Part shown: piece after piece, positions 7,432 through 14,472 of the stretch
Position numbering within the stretch: the first letter of the stretch is position 1
Layout: every line of letters starts with the position of its first letter
Assembly: GCA_021731325.1 (NCBI GenBank)
Contig: JAKFXP010000085.1
Location: 1 to 15,078, forward strand
From: Parcubacteria group bacterium
GTDB taxonomy: Bacteria > Patescibacteriota > Minisyncoccia > Phycocordibacterales > UBA12088
Direction of reading: 5' to 3'
Length of the DNA: 15,078 nt
The notes under the pieces: generated by a model
What the model saw: only the letters and a program-made list of their open reading frames with translations
Databases searched by the model: none
Told to the model about the DNA's origin: nothing
Program-made: the position numbers and the translations under genes

Positions 7432-8583
7432 ATGCGTACCTCATCACAGACCTCATCGACCCTCGACCTACGAAGTTTACGGGGGAGCGTTGGCTTGGCG
7501 CGAGCGCATGTGTTGGATTTGCAACAAGCTTCGCCGTCACTCCACGAGGTTCCTGTGCAAGAGGTACGGGAGCCATCGGTGCAGGAGGGTCGGGTATTGC
7601 GGTCGCGTATGCTGTACGTACTCAGCATTGCGCTGTTTGTTGGCACGAGCTGGCATATGTTGCCAAGTCTTGCGTACTCACTTGCGTATTTTACGGACAC
7701 TGAAGCAGCACCGGCGCGCATGGATACGGGTATTTTAGACTTGAAGGTGATAGATCCGCACGATACCCAGATTGGGTGTGGGGGTAGTGCCGATGTCGTA
7801 CTGCCAGTAGAAGTAGAGGCTCATGGATTCGGCTCGATGGTTGCAGCAAGTACCACCGCACTCACGGGCAACGATGCATTTTGTGCAGGACTTGACCTTG
7901 AGGTGCACTACGTGAGCGCAACAAATACTCGTACTATATATAGTGGACATCCAAGTATGTTTACCGCAGAGGGTATTGGTACCGGTACGTTGCGATTTAA
8001 CGCATCACTCCCCGGTACTCTCTCGCTCACTGATAGTGTTACTTGCACCATGCAGCTTGGATTTGATGCGTGGCTCGCGCCGTACCTACAAGTTGAAAGT
8101 GGATTCAGTGATCACGAGGATACTCAAGTCACCTTTTCAGTCATACCGGGAAGTTGTCCCGGGGACTGTTCTGCTCCCGGACCTTGCTCCGGATGTGGGG
8201 GGAATACGACTATCGTTACCCACAATACCAATGTTGCAACCGTAACGAATGCGATAGTGGTGACCGCAAACACGGGAGGTAATAGCGCGAACGGAGGTAC
8301 GGGCAGCAGCACCGGGGGTACCATTGTGACCGGTAATACATCATCGAATGTGGTTATTACCAATATAGTGAACTCAAACACCACAACCGTTACTACGGGA
8401 GGAGGTTGTGGTTGTGGCACAGGGTGTCCGTGTGAGAGCGGTGCTCCGGTAAGTAGTGACCCCGCAGTCCAACATTCCCTTGTGATCCCTCAAACACCAG
8501 CTCCAGGGATACGCTCTGCCCAAGAGATACTCACCCAGGTACAGAATCAGCTGAAACAGCAATCGAGTTCGAGAAGGAGGTAA
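7432..8583 (+). CDS. Membrane-anchored SipW-substrate-like protein with Cys-flanked repeat module
   Basis: This 383-residue protein starts three bases after the peptidase stop. Residues 1-59 form a polar, basic tail, unusual in front of a signal region. A hydrophobic segment (60-83) leads into LAYFTDTEAAPARMDTGILDLKV, the SipW-cognate signature also seen in the genes at 4087 and 5181. An inner start at Met60 (7609) would give an ordinary signal peptide. Residues about 104-238 form a beta-rich extracellular domain. A four-Cys cluster follows (242, 246, 252, 255). Then comes a repeat module (about 259-320) in which NTNVATVTNAIVVTANTGGN and a TIVTGN half resemble the repeats of the proteins encoded at 9776-14281. 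A second four-Cys cluster (326, 328, 332, 334) comes next, then a Pro-rich, finally basic tail ending RRR. Its role is inferred: a base or anchor of a surface structure. Confidence 0.8.
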   Translation: MRTSSQTSSTLDLRSLRGSVGLARAHVLDLQQASPSLHEVPVQEVREPSVQEGRVLRSRMLYVLSIALFVGTSWHMLPSLAYSLAYFTDTEAAPARMDTGILDLKVIDPHDTQIGCGGSADVVLPVEVEAHGFGSMVAASTTALTGNDAFCAGLDLEVHYVSATNTRTIYSGHPSMFTAEGIGTGTLRFNASLPGTLSLTDSVTCTMQLGFDAWLAPYLQVESGFSDHEDTQVTFSVIPGSCPGDCSAPGPCSGCGGNTTIVTHNTNVATVTNAIVVTANTGGNSANGGTGSSTGGTIVTGNTSSNVVITNIVNSNTTTVTTGGGCGCGTGCPCESGAPVSSDPAVQHSLVIPQTPAPGIRSAQEILTQVQNQLKQQSSSRRR

Positions 8584-8592
8584 GATACATAC

Positions 8593-8624
8593 AAAAAACC
8601 TCACTATATACAGTGAGGTTTTTT
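8593..8624. terminator. Bidirectional intrinsic terminator between convergent genes
   Basis: CCTCACT (8599-8605) pairs with AGTGAGG (8612-8618), flanked by six A residues on the left and six T residues on the right, so it can act on both strands. It separates the plus-strand cluster ending at 8583 from the leftward DUF475 gene ending at 8670. Confidence 0.92.
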
Positions 8625-8669
8625 GTGAATACCTATAAGAGGTTGAATAAGTACCGCATGGCCGCATCC

Positions 8670-9665
8670 TTATCCGTTTTTCTTGATATGTTGCAGAGAA
8701 GAATAGTACGACCCGAGCACAAACGTGAGACCAATGAGACCTGAGATTATTTCGGGCACGTGGTGTATGGTGCCATAGAGCATGGTCATAGCAAGTCCAA
8801 GGATAGCCCAATGCGCGCCGTGTTCGAGGAAGCGGATGGTGGTGAGCGTGCCGTGTGATACAAAGTAGAGGGTGAGGGAACGCACTAAGTACGCACCGAT
8901 ACCAAGACCTACGGATATAATAAGGAGGTTGTGGGTGAGTGCAAAGGCGCCGACGACACCATCGAGTGAAAACGCAACGTCAAGTGTCTCAAGATAGAGG
9001 AACATCGCAAGTCCCGAGAGCGCTGCCTTACCGGAGACTAAGGCGAGTGCATGAGCAATGCCTTCCATAAAGAGAAATAACATGACACCCACGAGTCCAC
9101 CGATAAGCACCGTGCTCTGCAGGTCAGGCTGGACTACGAAGGAGACACTCAGCAGTACGAGGAGTCCAAGTAAAATCTCGGCCGACTCGATCGATCCGAG
9201 GCGGGCGAGGTGGCGCTCCACACGACGTACCCAGTGTATCGTTTTGCCATCGTCGACAAAGTACTTGAGAGCGACCATGGCCAAAAACATACCCCCAAAT
9301 GCTTTGATGAGAATGTCAGACGCTGCCAAGAGTCGTCCGTACTCATCAGGCGCCTGCAAAGCGAGCAAAAGGATATCCCACGGTGCGGTCGCGGCGGTAA
9401 TCGAGACGATAATGATTGGAAGGACAAAGCGCGCACCAAATACTGCAATGATGATACCCCAGGTCAAAAAGCGGTGACGCCAGATGGGGTCCATATGTTG
9501 CAGCACTTTTGCATTTACGACGGCATTGTCGAATGAGAGGGTGACCTCGAGTACCGTAAGAAGGGTGGCGATGATGCATGCATGTATGCCGAGCCAGACA
9601 TACACTCCCGCAAGGAGTGCAAGAGATACGAGAAGGGGGGTACGAAAATAGGCAAGGGTATTCAT
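8670..9665 (-). CDS. DUF475 / TerC-superfamily integral membrane protein
   Basis: This 331-residue protein has about nine hydrophobic segments. Two internally similar acidic motifs mark the family: EVTLSFDNAVVNA (40-52) and ETLDVAFSLDGVVGAFA (226-242), with conserved E/D residues buried in membrane helices. DUF475 proteins belong to the TerC/YjbE-like group, linked in other bacteria to tellurite resistance and metal (notably manganese) export. The exact substrate here is unknown. The ATG at 9665 starts just ahead of the first helix. Terminators lie on both sides (8593-8624 and 9721-9755), so it is probably transcribed alone. One conjecture is that it supplies metal ions to exported proteins during secretion, but nothing in the sequence proves a link to the neighbouring surface genes. 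Confidence 0.9.
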   Translation of the reverse strand: MNTLAYFRTPLLVSLALLAGVYVWLGIHACIIATLLTVLEVTLSFDNAVVNAKVLQHMDPIWRHRFLTWGIIIAVFGARFVLPIIIVSITAATAPWDILLLALQAPDEYGRLLAASDILIKAFGGMFLAMVALKYFVDDGKTIHWVRRVERHLARLGSIESAEILLGLLVLLSVSFVVQPDLQSTVLIGGLVGVMLFLFMEGIAHALALVSGKAALSGLAMFLYLETLDVAFSLDGVVGAFALTHNLLIISVGLGIGAYLVRSLTLYFVSHGTLTTIRFLEHGAHWAILGLAMTMLYGTIHHVPEIISGLIGLTFVLGSYYSSLQHIKKNG

Positions 9666-9720
9666 AGCGTATTGGCTATCCTACCATACTGAACCAGTAC
9701 CCCAAAGGAGTATGTGTGAC

Positions 9721-9755
9721 CTAAAACCCCCTCACTAAGGATGAGGGGGTTTTAG
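9721..9755 (-). terminator. Intrinsic terminator of the 924-residue protein gene
   Basis: CTAAAACCCCCTCA (9721-9734) pairs perfectly with TGAGGGGGTTTTAG (9742-9755) across a seven-base loop. It sits 21 bases past the stop at 9776 on the minus strand, with a short T run at the stem end. It separates this gene from DUF475. Confidence 0.85.
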
Positions 9756-9775
9756 TGTTGGGGTGGATATAGATG

Positions 9776-12550
9776 TTAGAAACCAAGCCATGAGAACACA
9801 CCACCGATCGTGGTGCGAACCTTCCCCCATAGGTGTTGCACCAGAGAGTTTGACGCTCCACCGACTGAGGCAACCTGCGTATTTTCTAGCGATTCTTCAG
9901 GTACCGTAGGTGCTGCTTCAGGAGTCATGGCGATGTTAGACACCGACGGTGCTTCAGGAGTCATACCGATTTCGTTAAATTCGGTTTCTGGAAGGGGGGT
10001 GTGTTGTTCTTCAGCAACCTGCACCCGTTGTTTGAATGCCGTTATCTCTGCCTCTTGTGCGGGAGCAAGGGGGAAGGTTTGGTTGCACCACAACTCGTTA
10101 ATCTTTTTTTGTGTCGTGTAGTATACGAAGCCGGTGGTGCGGGTGACTCCCCAGGGAGTAAGGATGTCCCCCGCATATTTATTCTGGAATGCATGCACTG
10201 CTTGGTAGGTTGCCAAATCGTATTCACCGGTCACGTGCACGGTGTTATTTTTTTCAACCATACTGAGGAATGTTTGGAGGTCGCGTACATCCGCAAGGTC
10301 GTTTGGAGATCCGTACCGAATGTAGCTTGTGAGAAGGGGAACGCATACCGCAGGTTGCGCGTCTATCTCTTCCTGGGTGCGAACGAGTACGCCAGCCGTT
10401 GCGACGGATGAGGTTACTTTGTTGCCCAAGCTCGTTGCGGTATCAGGGTGTCGGTCAACACCAAACACAAACGCTTCATTTTTGTAGACCCCTCTCGTCG
10501 TGGATCCGTTAAAGAAGGTGCTGTAGGTCACAGTTATTTCTTCGTCTTCAGCAATGGTGCCGAGACCCCAGCGTTGTTCATGCATCCCTACGCCATCTGG
10601 ATTATATATCGTGTCAACAAGGAGGGCATTGTACACGGGACCACCTTTGTTTGTGATGGTTACCGTGTAATCAACGGTCGTTGAGGCCGTAATAACCGGC
10701 TTATTGGTAGATTTTTCTACGGTTAGTTGTGACGGCTCGTTGCGAAACGCACTACTTCCCGCACCAACGATGGTGGTGAAGCTGATTGCATCTGAGTTGT
10801 TGGTGGTATTGGCGTCGGTTTCGCGACTCGTTGCGGTAAAACTGGTGTGTACCGGTGATCCGCCCGATACCCCCGGCAACACACATGAATTAATGGTAAG
10901 CAGACGGGTGCCTTTTGCAGGAATACGACCTACCGGTACATTGATTCGTTCGGTAGCAGTGCCTCCAAAGGAAGGCATGTCTTGTTGGAGGGTATTGAAT
11001 ATGCTCGAAAGCTGTACATCCGTTGCAACGGCGTCCCCGAGATTATTTACGGTAACCTCGTAATCAAAACAGGAGCCACTTCGTATATCCGAAGGAATAA
11101 GCGCACGTGCGCCCACCCAAAGATCTGGTTGCCCAAACGAAATGTTTCCGCTCCAATCACCAAAGATGTTGAAGATGGCAAGCACCCAGTTGCGACCAAG
11201 GATGTTGGTGTTTACCACGTTTACGATGTTTGCTGATGCATACGCATCTCCCGTTTTTATCTGGGCACCCGATTCGGTTGAGGTTGCGTGATTTTCTCCG
11301 GTGAGTGCAAAGACAGATACGTTGTTCGTGACCGTGGCGGTATTAGTGTTCTCGACGGTCAAATGATCGGTACTTCCTTGAGGGGAAGATACGCCTTGTG
11401 GATCAAGAAAGAGTTCTACGCCCTCTGCACCTTCGCGCCATTGCATCCCTTCGGGTAGACCAAAGATATTGCCTGCCCAGGTGCCATGAATGCGGAACAG
11501 GAACAACATAGAGTCACCAAAGATATTGGTATTTACTTGGTTGATGACATTTGCAGCGGCATGACTGTCGCCGGTCGTTATGGTGGAGGTAGTGCCTGAG
11601 GTGGTGTTGTTGCCCGTGTCGGCCACCACCTCACCGTTGTTCGTGACGGTCGCGGTGTTGGTGTTGGTCACCTGAGTCTCCGACCCTGCGGGGGTTTGTG
11701 CGGAGAGAAGGTCGCGGAACCACTCAGCACCAGGGAAGACCACGTCACCCCCAAATGCACCAAAGTTATTGATTGAGAGGAGAAGGTAGTTTGAGTTGGT
11801 GATGTTGGTGTTGACTACGTTCACCACATTCGCCGACGCATAGGCATTCCCGGTGGTGATGGATGCATTGCCTGCGGTGCTACTTGCGGTGTTATTACCC
11901 GTTGATGCGGTGACTGAGATAGTGTTGTCGACGAGTGCAGTGTTTTGGTTTTGTACCGTGACGGTTGTGTGGTCATTGGTGCATGAACCGAGCGAGCAGT
12001 CTTCGGAAGTGGCGCCCCCGTCGGTCGTGAGGGTGCTAAACATGGTACGCAAGTCGAGGGCGACGTTGCCCATGAGTACGTTCAAAAAGTATAGGAGACC
12101 TTCTGAATTAAAAATATTGGTATTGATGACATTGACGATATTGGCAACACTCAAGGCGTTACCCGAGTTGAGGGAAGCGCCCGCAATCGCTTCCGCACTA
12201 TTGTCTCCCGTGGCACTTTCGACGATACCGGTGGTACTCGCCGTTGCATCGTTGTCGTTGGTCGTCGTCACCTCTGATCCCGCGGGAGTACTCATGTCCG
12301 TGTTATTGGTGTTCGCTTCGGTGTCGGTGTCGAGCGAGGATGTTGCATTTCCCGTCGTTACTTCTGCCGCGCTACCCGTCCCCGTGTCCTCGGGTGCGGT
12401 GGCGGGAGTAGTCGATTCTGCGGGAGGTGTTTCTTCAGCGCGCAGGAGTGCCGGTACGCCGAAATATATACCAAGAGAAAGTATGAGGGTAAGGGTAAGC
12501 AGCGCCCCGCGGGCAAAAAGACTATTATGAGAAAAGGTTCGATAGGACAT
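9776..12550 (-). CDS. Large surface repeat protein with DUF11-like and peptidoglycan-binding-like domains
   Basis: Starting at the ATG at 12550 the protein has 924 residues. The open frame extends 36 codons further, but that extension is not signal-like and overlaps the upstream gene. A signal or anchor helix (about 14-34) is followed by a Thr/Glu/Ala-rich linker. Four repeats lie at about 92-167, 195-272, 291-365 and 395-473. Each has NTNTATVTN-type and TGNN motifs, then ITTGxAxASANVVNVVNTN, then a hydrophobic FGDWSGNI-type ending. Two DUF11/CARDB-like beta domains follow (about 482-597 and 605-717). Residues about 739-822 look like a peptidoglycan-binding domain (VRDLQTFL, VTGEYDLATYQAVHAFQNKY, then a PWGVT segment between two cysteines). 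The C-terminus has a duplicated MTPEA motif and ends in an amphipathic segment (about 903-924). I infer a cell-wall-attached, probably fibrous surface protein. Its start overlaps the previous gene by 26 bases. Confidence 0.88.
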   Translation of the reverse strand: MSYRTFSHNSLFARGALLTLTLILSLGIYFGVPALLRAEETPPAESTTPATAPEDTGTGSAAEVTTGNATSSLDTDTEANTNNTDMSTPAGSEVTTTNDNDATASTTGIVESATGDNSAEAIAGASLNSGNALSVANIVNVINTNIFNSEGLLYFLNVLMGNVALDLRTMFSTLTTDGGATSEDCSLGSCTNDHTTVTVQNQNTALVDNTISVTASTGNNTASSTAGNASITTGNAYASANVVNVVNTNITNSNYLLLSINNFGAFGGDVVFPGAEWFRDLLSAQTPAGSETQVTNTNTATVTNNGEVVADTGNNTTSGTTSTITTGDSHAAANVINQVNTNIFGDSMLFLFRIHGTWAGNIFGLPEGMQWREGAEGVELFLDPQGVSSPQGSTDHLTVENTNTATVTNNVSVFALTGENHATSTESGAQIKTGDAYASANIVNVVNTNILGRNWVLAIFNIFGDWSGNISFGQPDLWVGARALIPSDIRSGSCFDYEVTVNNLGDAVATDVQLSSIFNTLQQDMPSFGGTATERINVPVGRIPAKGTRLLTINSCVLPGVSGGSPVHTSFTATSRETDANTTNNSDAISFTTIVGAGSSAFRNEPSQLTVEKSTNKPVITASTTVDYTVTITNKGGPVYNALLVDTIYNPDGVGMHEQRWGLGTIAEDEEITVTYSTFFNGSTTRGVYKNEAFVFGVDRHPDTATSLGNKVTSSVATAGVLVRTQEEIDAQPAVCVPLLTSYIRYGSPNDLADVRDLQTFLSMVEKNNTVHVTGEYDLATYQAVHAFQNKYAGDILTPWGVTRTTGFVYYTTQKKINELWCNQTFPLAPAQEAEITAFKQRVQVAEEQHTPLPETEFNEIGMTPEAPSVSNIAMTPEAAPTVPEESLENTQVASVGGASNSLVQHLWGKVRTTIGGVFSWLGF
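11132..12277 (-). repeat. Four protein-level repeats of about 75-80 residues in the 924-residue protein
   Basis: The repeats are encoded at about 12050-12277, 11735-11968, 11456-11680 and 11132-11368. They share a bipartite core (half A with N-x-A-x-V-x-N and T-G-x-N; half B with T-G-x-A-x-A-x-A-N-V-V-N-V-V-N-T-N) and a Trp/Phe-Gly hydrophobic end. Linkers of about 20-30 residues separate them. The best-conserved part is half B. The first repeat is the most divergent. Confidence 0.85.
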
Positions 12551-13085
12551 AGGTAACGACGCGGTTAAGTGAAGACATGATGCGCACGAAGAGGGAAGGA
12601 GCTGTTGATTCCTCAATGCGTGTGTCCTCGGGTACCGACTGATTAATGGTGAGGGCACTACTAGGACTAATAATTTTTGTTGTGTCGGTGGCAGTCACTT
12701 CGACTGCGCTTGTCTGGGTTGCTTCGTGTAGGGTCGGTGTCGTCATGCTGGGGTTGGTGCTGCGTATCGTGTGGTGGATTTCAATCGGAGTACTAGTACT
12801 CCGTATATGTATATCCTCCACCACTGCACCGTCGACGCGCGTGGTGATATCGACTGAAGACGTGCTCCTGCCTTCAGTCACGGTTCCGCCTGATGCGTTT
12901 TGGCCACCGGTGTGTGAAGAGACCGAAATCGAGTTCACGACACTCGTGCTACCGGCATGCGCACAACCGATATGCAGTACAAAGACCGCGGGTATGACTA
13001 GTGTGGTTATAAGGAACGTGCGAATAATAATATATGGTGTGGGCGGTATCCCTCCATAAGAGCAGAGTGACTCCCATCGACTCAC
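12525..13085 (-). CDS. Small exported protein with one degenerate repeat and a hydrophobic C-terminus
   Basis: This reading frame of up to 186 codons has a hydrophobic signal segment (about 19-41, TFLITTLVIPAVFVLHIG) ending in CAHA, a good cleavage context. After it, SVVNSISVSSHTGGQNASGG matches half A of the repeat in the 383- and 370-residue proteins, and the second half is weak. A Thr/Ser-rich stretch follows, then a hydrophobic amphipathic end (about 164-186, SLFVRIMSSLNRVVTYVLSNLF) that resembles the end of the 924-residue protein. The start is uncertain. The only conventional start is a GTG at 13085 inside a 15-bp stem-loop, without a Shine-Dalgarno sequence. GGAGGG occurs ten codons in, with no ATG or GTG after it, so an ATT start near the signal segment is possible. 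Its 3' end overlaps the next gene by 26 bases, indicating coupling. Confidence 0.72.
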   Translation of the reverse strand: MSRWESLCSYGGIPPTPYIIIRTFLITTLVIPAVFVLHIGCAHAGSTSVVNSISVSSHTGGQNASGGTVTEGRSTSSVDITTRVDGAVVEDIHIRSTSTPIEIHHTIRSTNPSMTTPTLHEATQTSAVEVTATDTTKIISPSSALTINQSVPEDTRIEESTAPSLFVRIMSSLNRVVTYVLSNLFS

Positions 13086-13096
13086 TCTGCTCTTAT
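13056..13096 (-). promoter_or_regulatory. 15-bp perfect stem-loop over the start of the small exported protein gene
   Basis: ATAAGAGCAGAGTGA (13056-13070) pairs with TCACTCTGCTCTTAT (13082-13096) around an 11-base loop. It contains the GTG at 13085 and lies directly before GGAGGG on the minus strand. With no T-tract it is more likely a translation-control or processing element than a terminator. Confidence 0.65.
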
Positions 13097-13156
13097 CGGA
13101 AGGGGGGAAGTTGTGGTCAATCTCCCCTCCCGGATAATCCTGGTCGAAGGATTATC
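13097..13156 (-). other. Two further stem-loops between the 370- and 186-residue protein genes
   Basis: On the minus-strand RNA, CGGGAGGGG pairs with CCCCTTCCG (segments at 13124-13132 and 13097-13105, one G-U pair). GATAATCC (13133-13140 on the plus strand) pairs with GGATTATC (13149-13156). With the 13056-13096 hairpin, almost the whole spacer can fold. No T-tract marks termination. Confidence 0.45.
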
Positions 13157-13168
13157 TTCGTCGCTGTC

Positions 13169-14281
13169 TTAGCGTACGATACGCGTTACCTTGAGATTGT
13201 TGATGTTCACAAAATTCTCAAGACCGAGTGCGCTATTGGCGTGGCCGGTTACGACTACGCCACCCGTACCCCCGGTACCACCGTTGCCTGCTGCGCCGGT
13301 GTCACCGGTATCTCCACCGGTTGCACCGTCAGCTGCAGCTCCGCCAATTGCGGTACCTTCGTTATCATCGCGGTCGCCTCGGCGGTGACCGAAGACGCGA
13401 GGATCATTGTCTTCAACAGTTGCATCGCCACCCGTACCCCCGGTACCACCGTCACCTGCGTACGAGCCGCTGTCGCCCGAGGTGCCACCTTCAGCACCAT
13501 CGCCACCATCGGTCGTATTGTCACCGGTGTCAGCTTTCACCTCACCTTCGTTTAGAACGAGTGCCTCGTTTGCATTGATGGTGGTGATGACTGTCGTGAC
13601 GGGTACAAACTCTTTGGAGTATACCTCCCAGTGCGTCTCGCCAACCTCAGAAGCATCTGCTGCTTCTGACTCGGAGCTCGCACCACGGCGATGACCACGG
13701 TTTTCGCTTGTGCGTGCCTCGCTCTGATGGGTCTCATAGTAGCTGTCAGCTGCCTCATAGTACTCGTTGTACTGTGCGCAGTCGCAGTCTGCAGGAAGTT
13801 CAACCTCTGTTACGTTGAAGTTAACCGTGTTCGAGATTACTGCACCCGCGGTAGCGTTGCCTGAGTCGATGCTACCACCTTCGGCACCATCACCACCTGC
13901 ACCTGCTGCGCCGGTACTACCGGTGTTGCCACCTGCAGCACCAAAGCCACCTGCGCCACCTTCTGCGTAGCCTTCTTCGGCAGCAGCACTACCGCCGTTA
14001 CCACCTAGTCCGCCGTCACCAGCATGTGAGCCACTGCTGCCGGTGTTGCCACCTGCAGCACCACTGCCACCGTTGCTGGTATTGTCGCCGGTGTCAGCTT
14101 TTACTTTGATTGAGTTGCTAACCACTGCTGAATTTACGTTTGCGGTGGTTATTACGGTCGTGATACCTGCAGCGGGTCCCATTTCGTAGGCAAGGGCAGG
14201 GACTGCAAAAATCCCGAGGGTAAGTGAGGGGAGCATGGCAAGTGCAGCCACTTTGCCCACCGTCGTGTGTGTGTTTATCAT
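13169..14281 (-). CDS. Glycine-rich secreted protein with two copies of the bipartite repeat
   Basis: This 370-residue protein has a signal peptide (about 10-31, ending VPALA before YEMG). Two modules follow, about 41-160 and 229-366. Each starts with TTVITT, continues through an N-x-N-x-A-x-V/L stretch to KADTGDNT, then has a long Gly/Ala/Asp insert (GDTGDTGAAG-like, no regular collagen triplet throughout), and closes with half B (SGNATAGAVISN or TGHANSALGLEN, then VN-x-N). Between the modules is a polar spacer with two close cysteines (CDC, 166-168) and a Tyr/Glu-rich segment. GHRRG occurs twice (about 197 and 298). The ATG at 14281 lies right before the signal peptide and lacks a Shine-Dalgarno sequence. 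It is first in a leftward row with the 186- and 924-residue proteins. A repetitive surface or matrix role is inferred. Low sequence complexity makes homology calls unsafe. Confidence 0.83.
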   Translation of the reverse strand: MINTHTTVGKVAALAMLPSLTLGIFAVPALAYEMGPAAGITTVITTANVNSAVVSNSIKVKADTGDNTSNGGSGAAGGNTGSSGSHAGDGGLGGNGGSAAAEEGYAEGGAGGFGAAGGNTGSTGAAGAGGDGAEGGSIDSGNATAGAVISNTVNFNVTEVELPADCDCAQYNEYYEAADSYYETHQSEARTSENRGHRRGASSESEAADASEVGETHWEVYSKEFVPVTTVITTINANEALVLNEGEVKADTGDNTTDGGDGAEGGTSGDSGSYAGDGGTGGTGGDATVEDNDPRVFGHRRGDRDDNEGTAIGGAAADGATGGDTGDTGAAGNGGTGGTGGVVVTGHANSALGLENFVNINNLKVTRIVR

Positions 14282-14325
14282 ACGTTGGTTTGTTTTACGA
14301 TAAGTAATGTTTGATAAGTTCCCCT

Positions 14326-14364
14326 GCGTTTCTTCCGTTCCTTAAGGAAGCACGAAAGAAACGC
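14326..14364 (-). promoter_or_regulatory. Stem-loop in the 5' leader of the 370-residue protein gene
   Basis: GCGTTTCTT (14326-14334) pairs with AAGAAACGC (14356-14364). After a one-base mismatch, CGT pairs with ACG, and the apex TCCTTAAGGA is itself palindromic. It lies about 45 bases ahead of the ATG at 14281 in the likely leader RNA. It may affect mRNA stability or translation. Confidence 0.5.
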
Positions 14365-14387
14365 ATGGTAGTTTTTTCCGCATGTGG

Positions 14388-14417
14388 GTTATATGCAGAG
14401 TATCGACCGGTTGTGAA
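14388..14417 (-). promoter_or_regulatory. Possible promoter for the minus-strand surface cluster
   Basis: On the minus strand, TTCACA (14417-14412) and TATAAC (14393-14388) are 18 bases apart, each matching the sigma-70 consensus in five of six positions. Transcription would begin near 14381, about 100 bases before the ATG at 14281. Confidence 0.4.
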
Positions 14418-14425
14418 CAGTAGGT

Positions 14426-14472
14426 ACAGTTCACACGAGACCAGATTTCCCGGCGTGTCTCGTGTGCTCTGT
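14426..14472. repeat. Inverted repeat just upstream of the possible minus-strand promoter
   Basis: CACACGAGAC (14432-14441) pairs with GTCTCGTGTG (14457-14466). The arms extend past a two-base internal loop by ACAG (14426-14429) with CTGT (14469-14472). The location, beginning nine bases beyond the putative -35 element, suits an operator, although an RNA hairpin is also possible. Confidence 0.55.

Noticed and set aside
8573..8592. A strong GGAGG ribosome-site-like sequence at the end of the 383-residue protein gene
   Set aside because: No start codon or open frame follows before the bidirectional terminator. It simply encodes the final arginines.
11853..12530. A 225-codon plus-strand open frame opposite the 924-residue protein gene
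   Set aside because: Its Val/Leu/Ser-rich product is the antisense shadow of the Thr/Asn/Ala repeats and lacks start signals.
13191..13694. Pro-rich plus-strand frames opposite the glycine-rich gene
   Set aside because: Proline runs are the expected reverse-strand reading of glycine-rich codons. The minus-strand frame has a signal peptide and repeat logic.
13255..14090. A collagen-like protein
   Set aside because: Some Gly-x-Thr-Gly triplets occur, but the Gly-x-y pattern is not sustained. The glycine-rich parts sit as inserts within the beta-type repeat.
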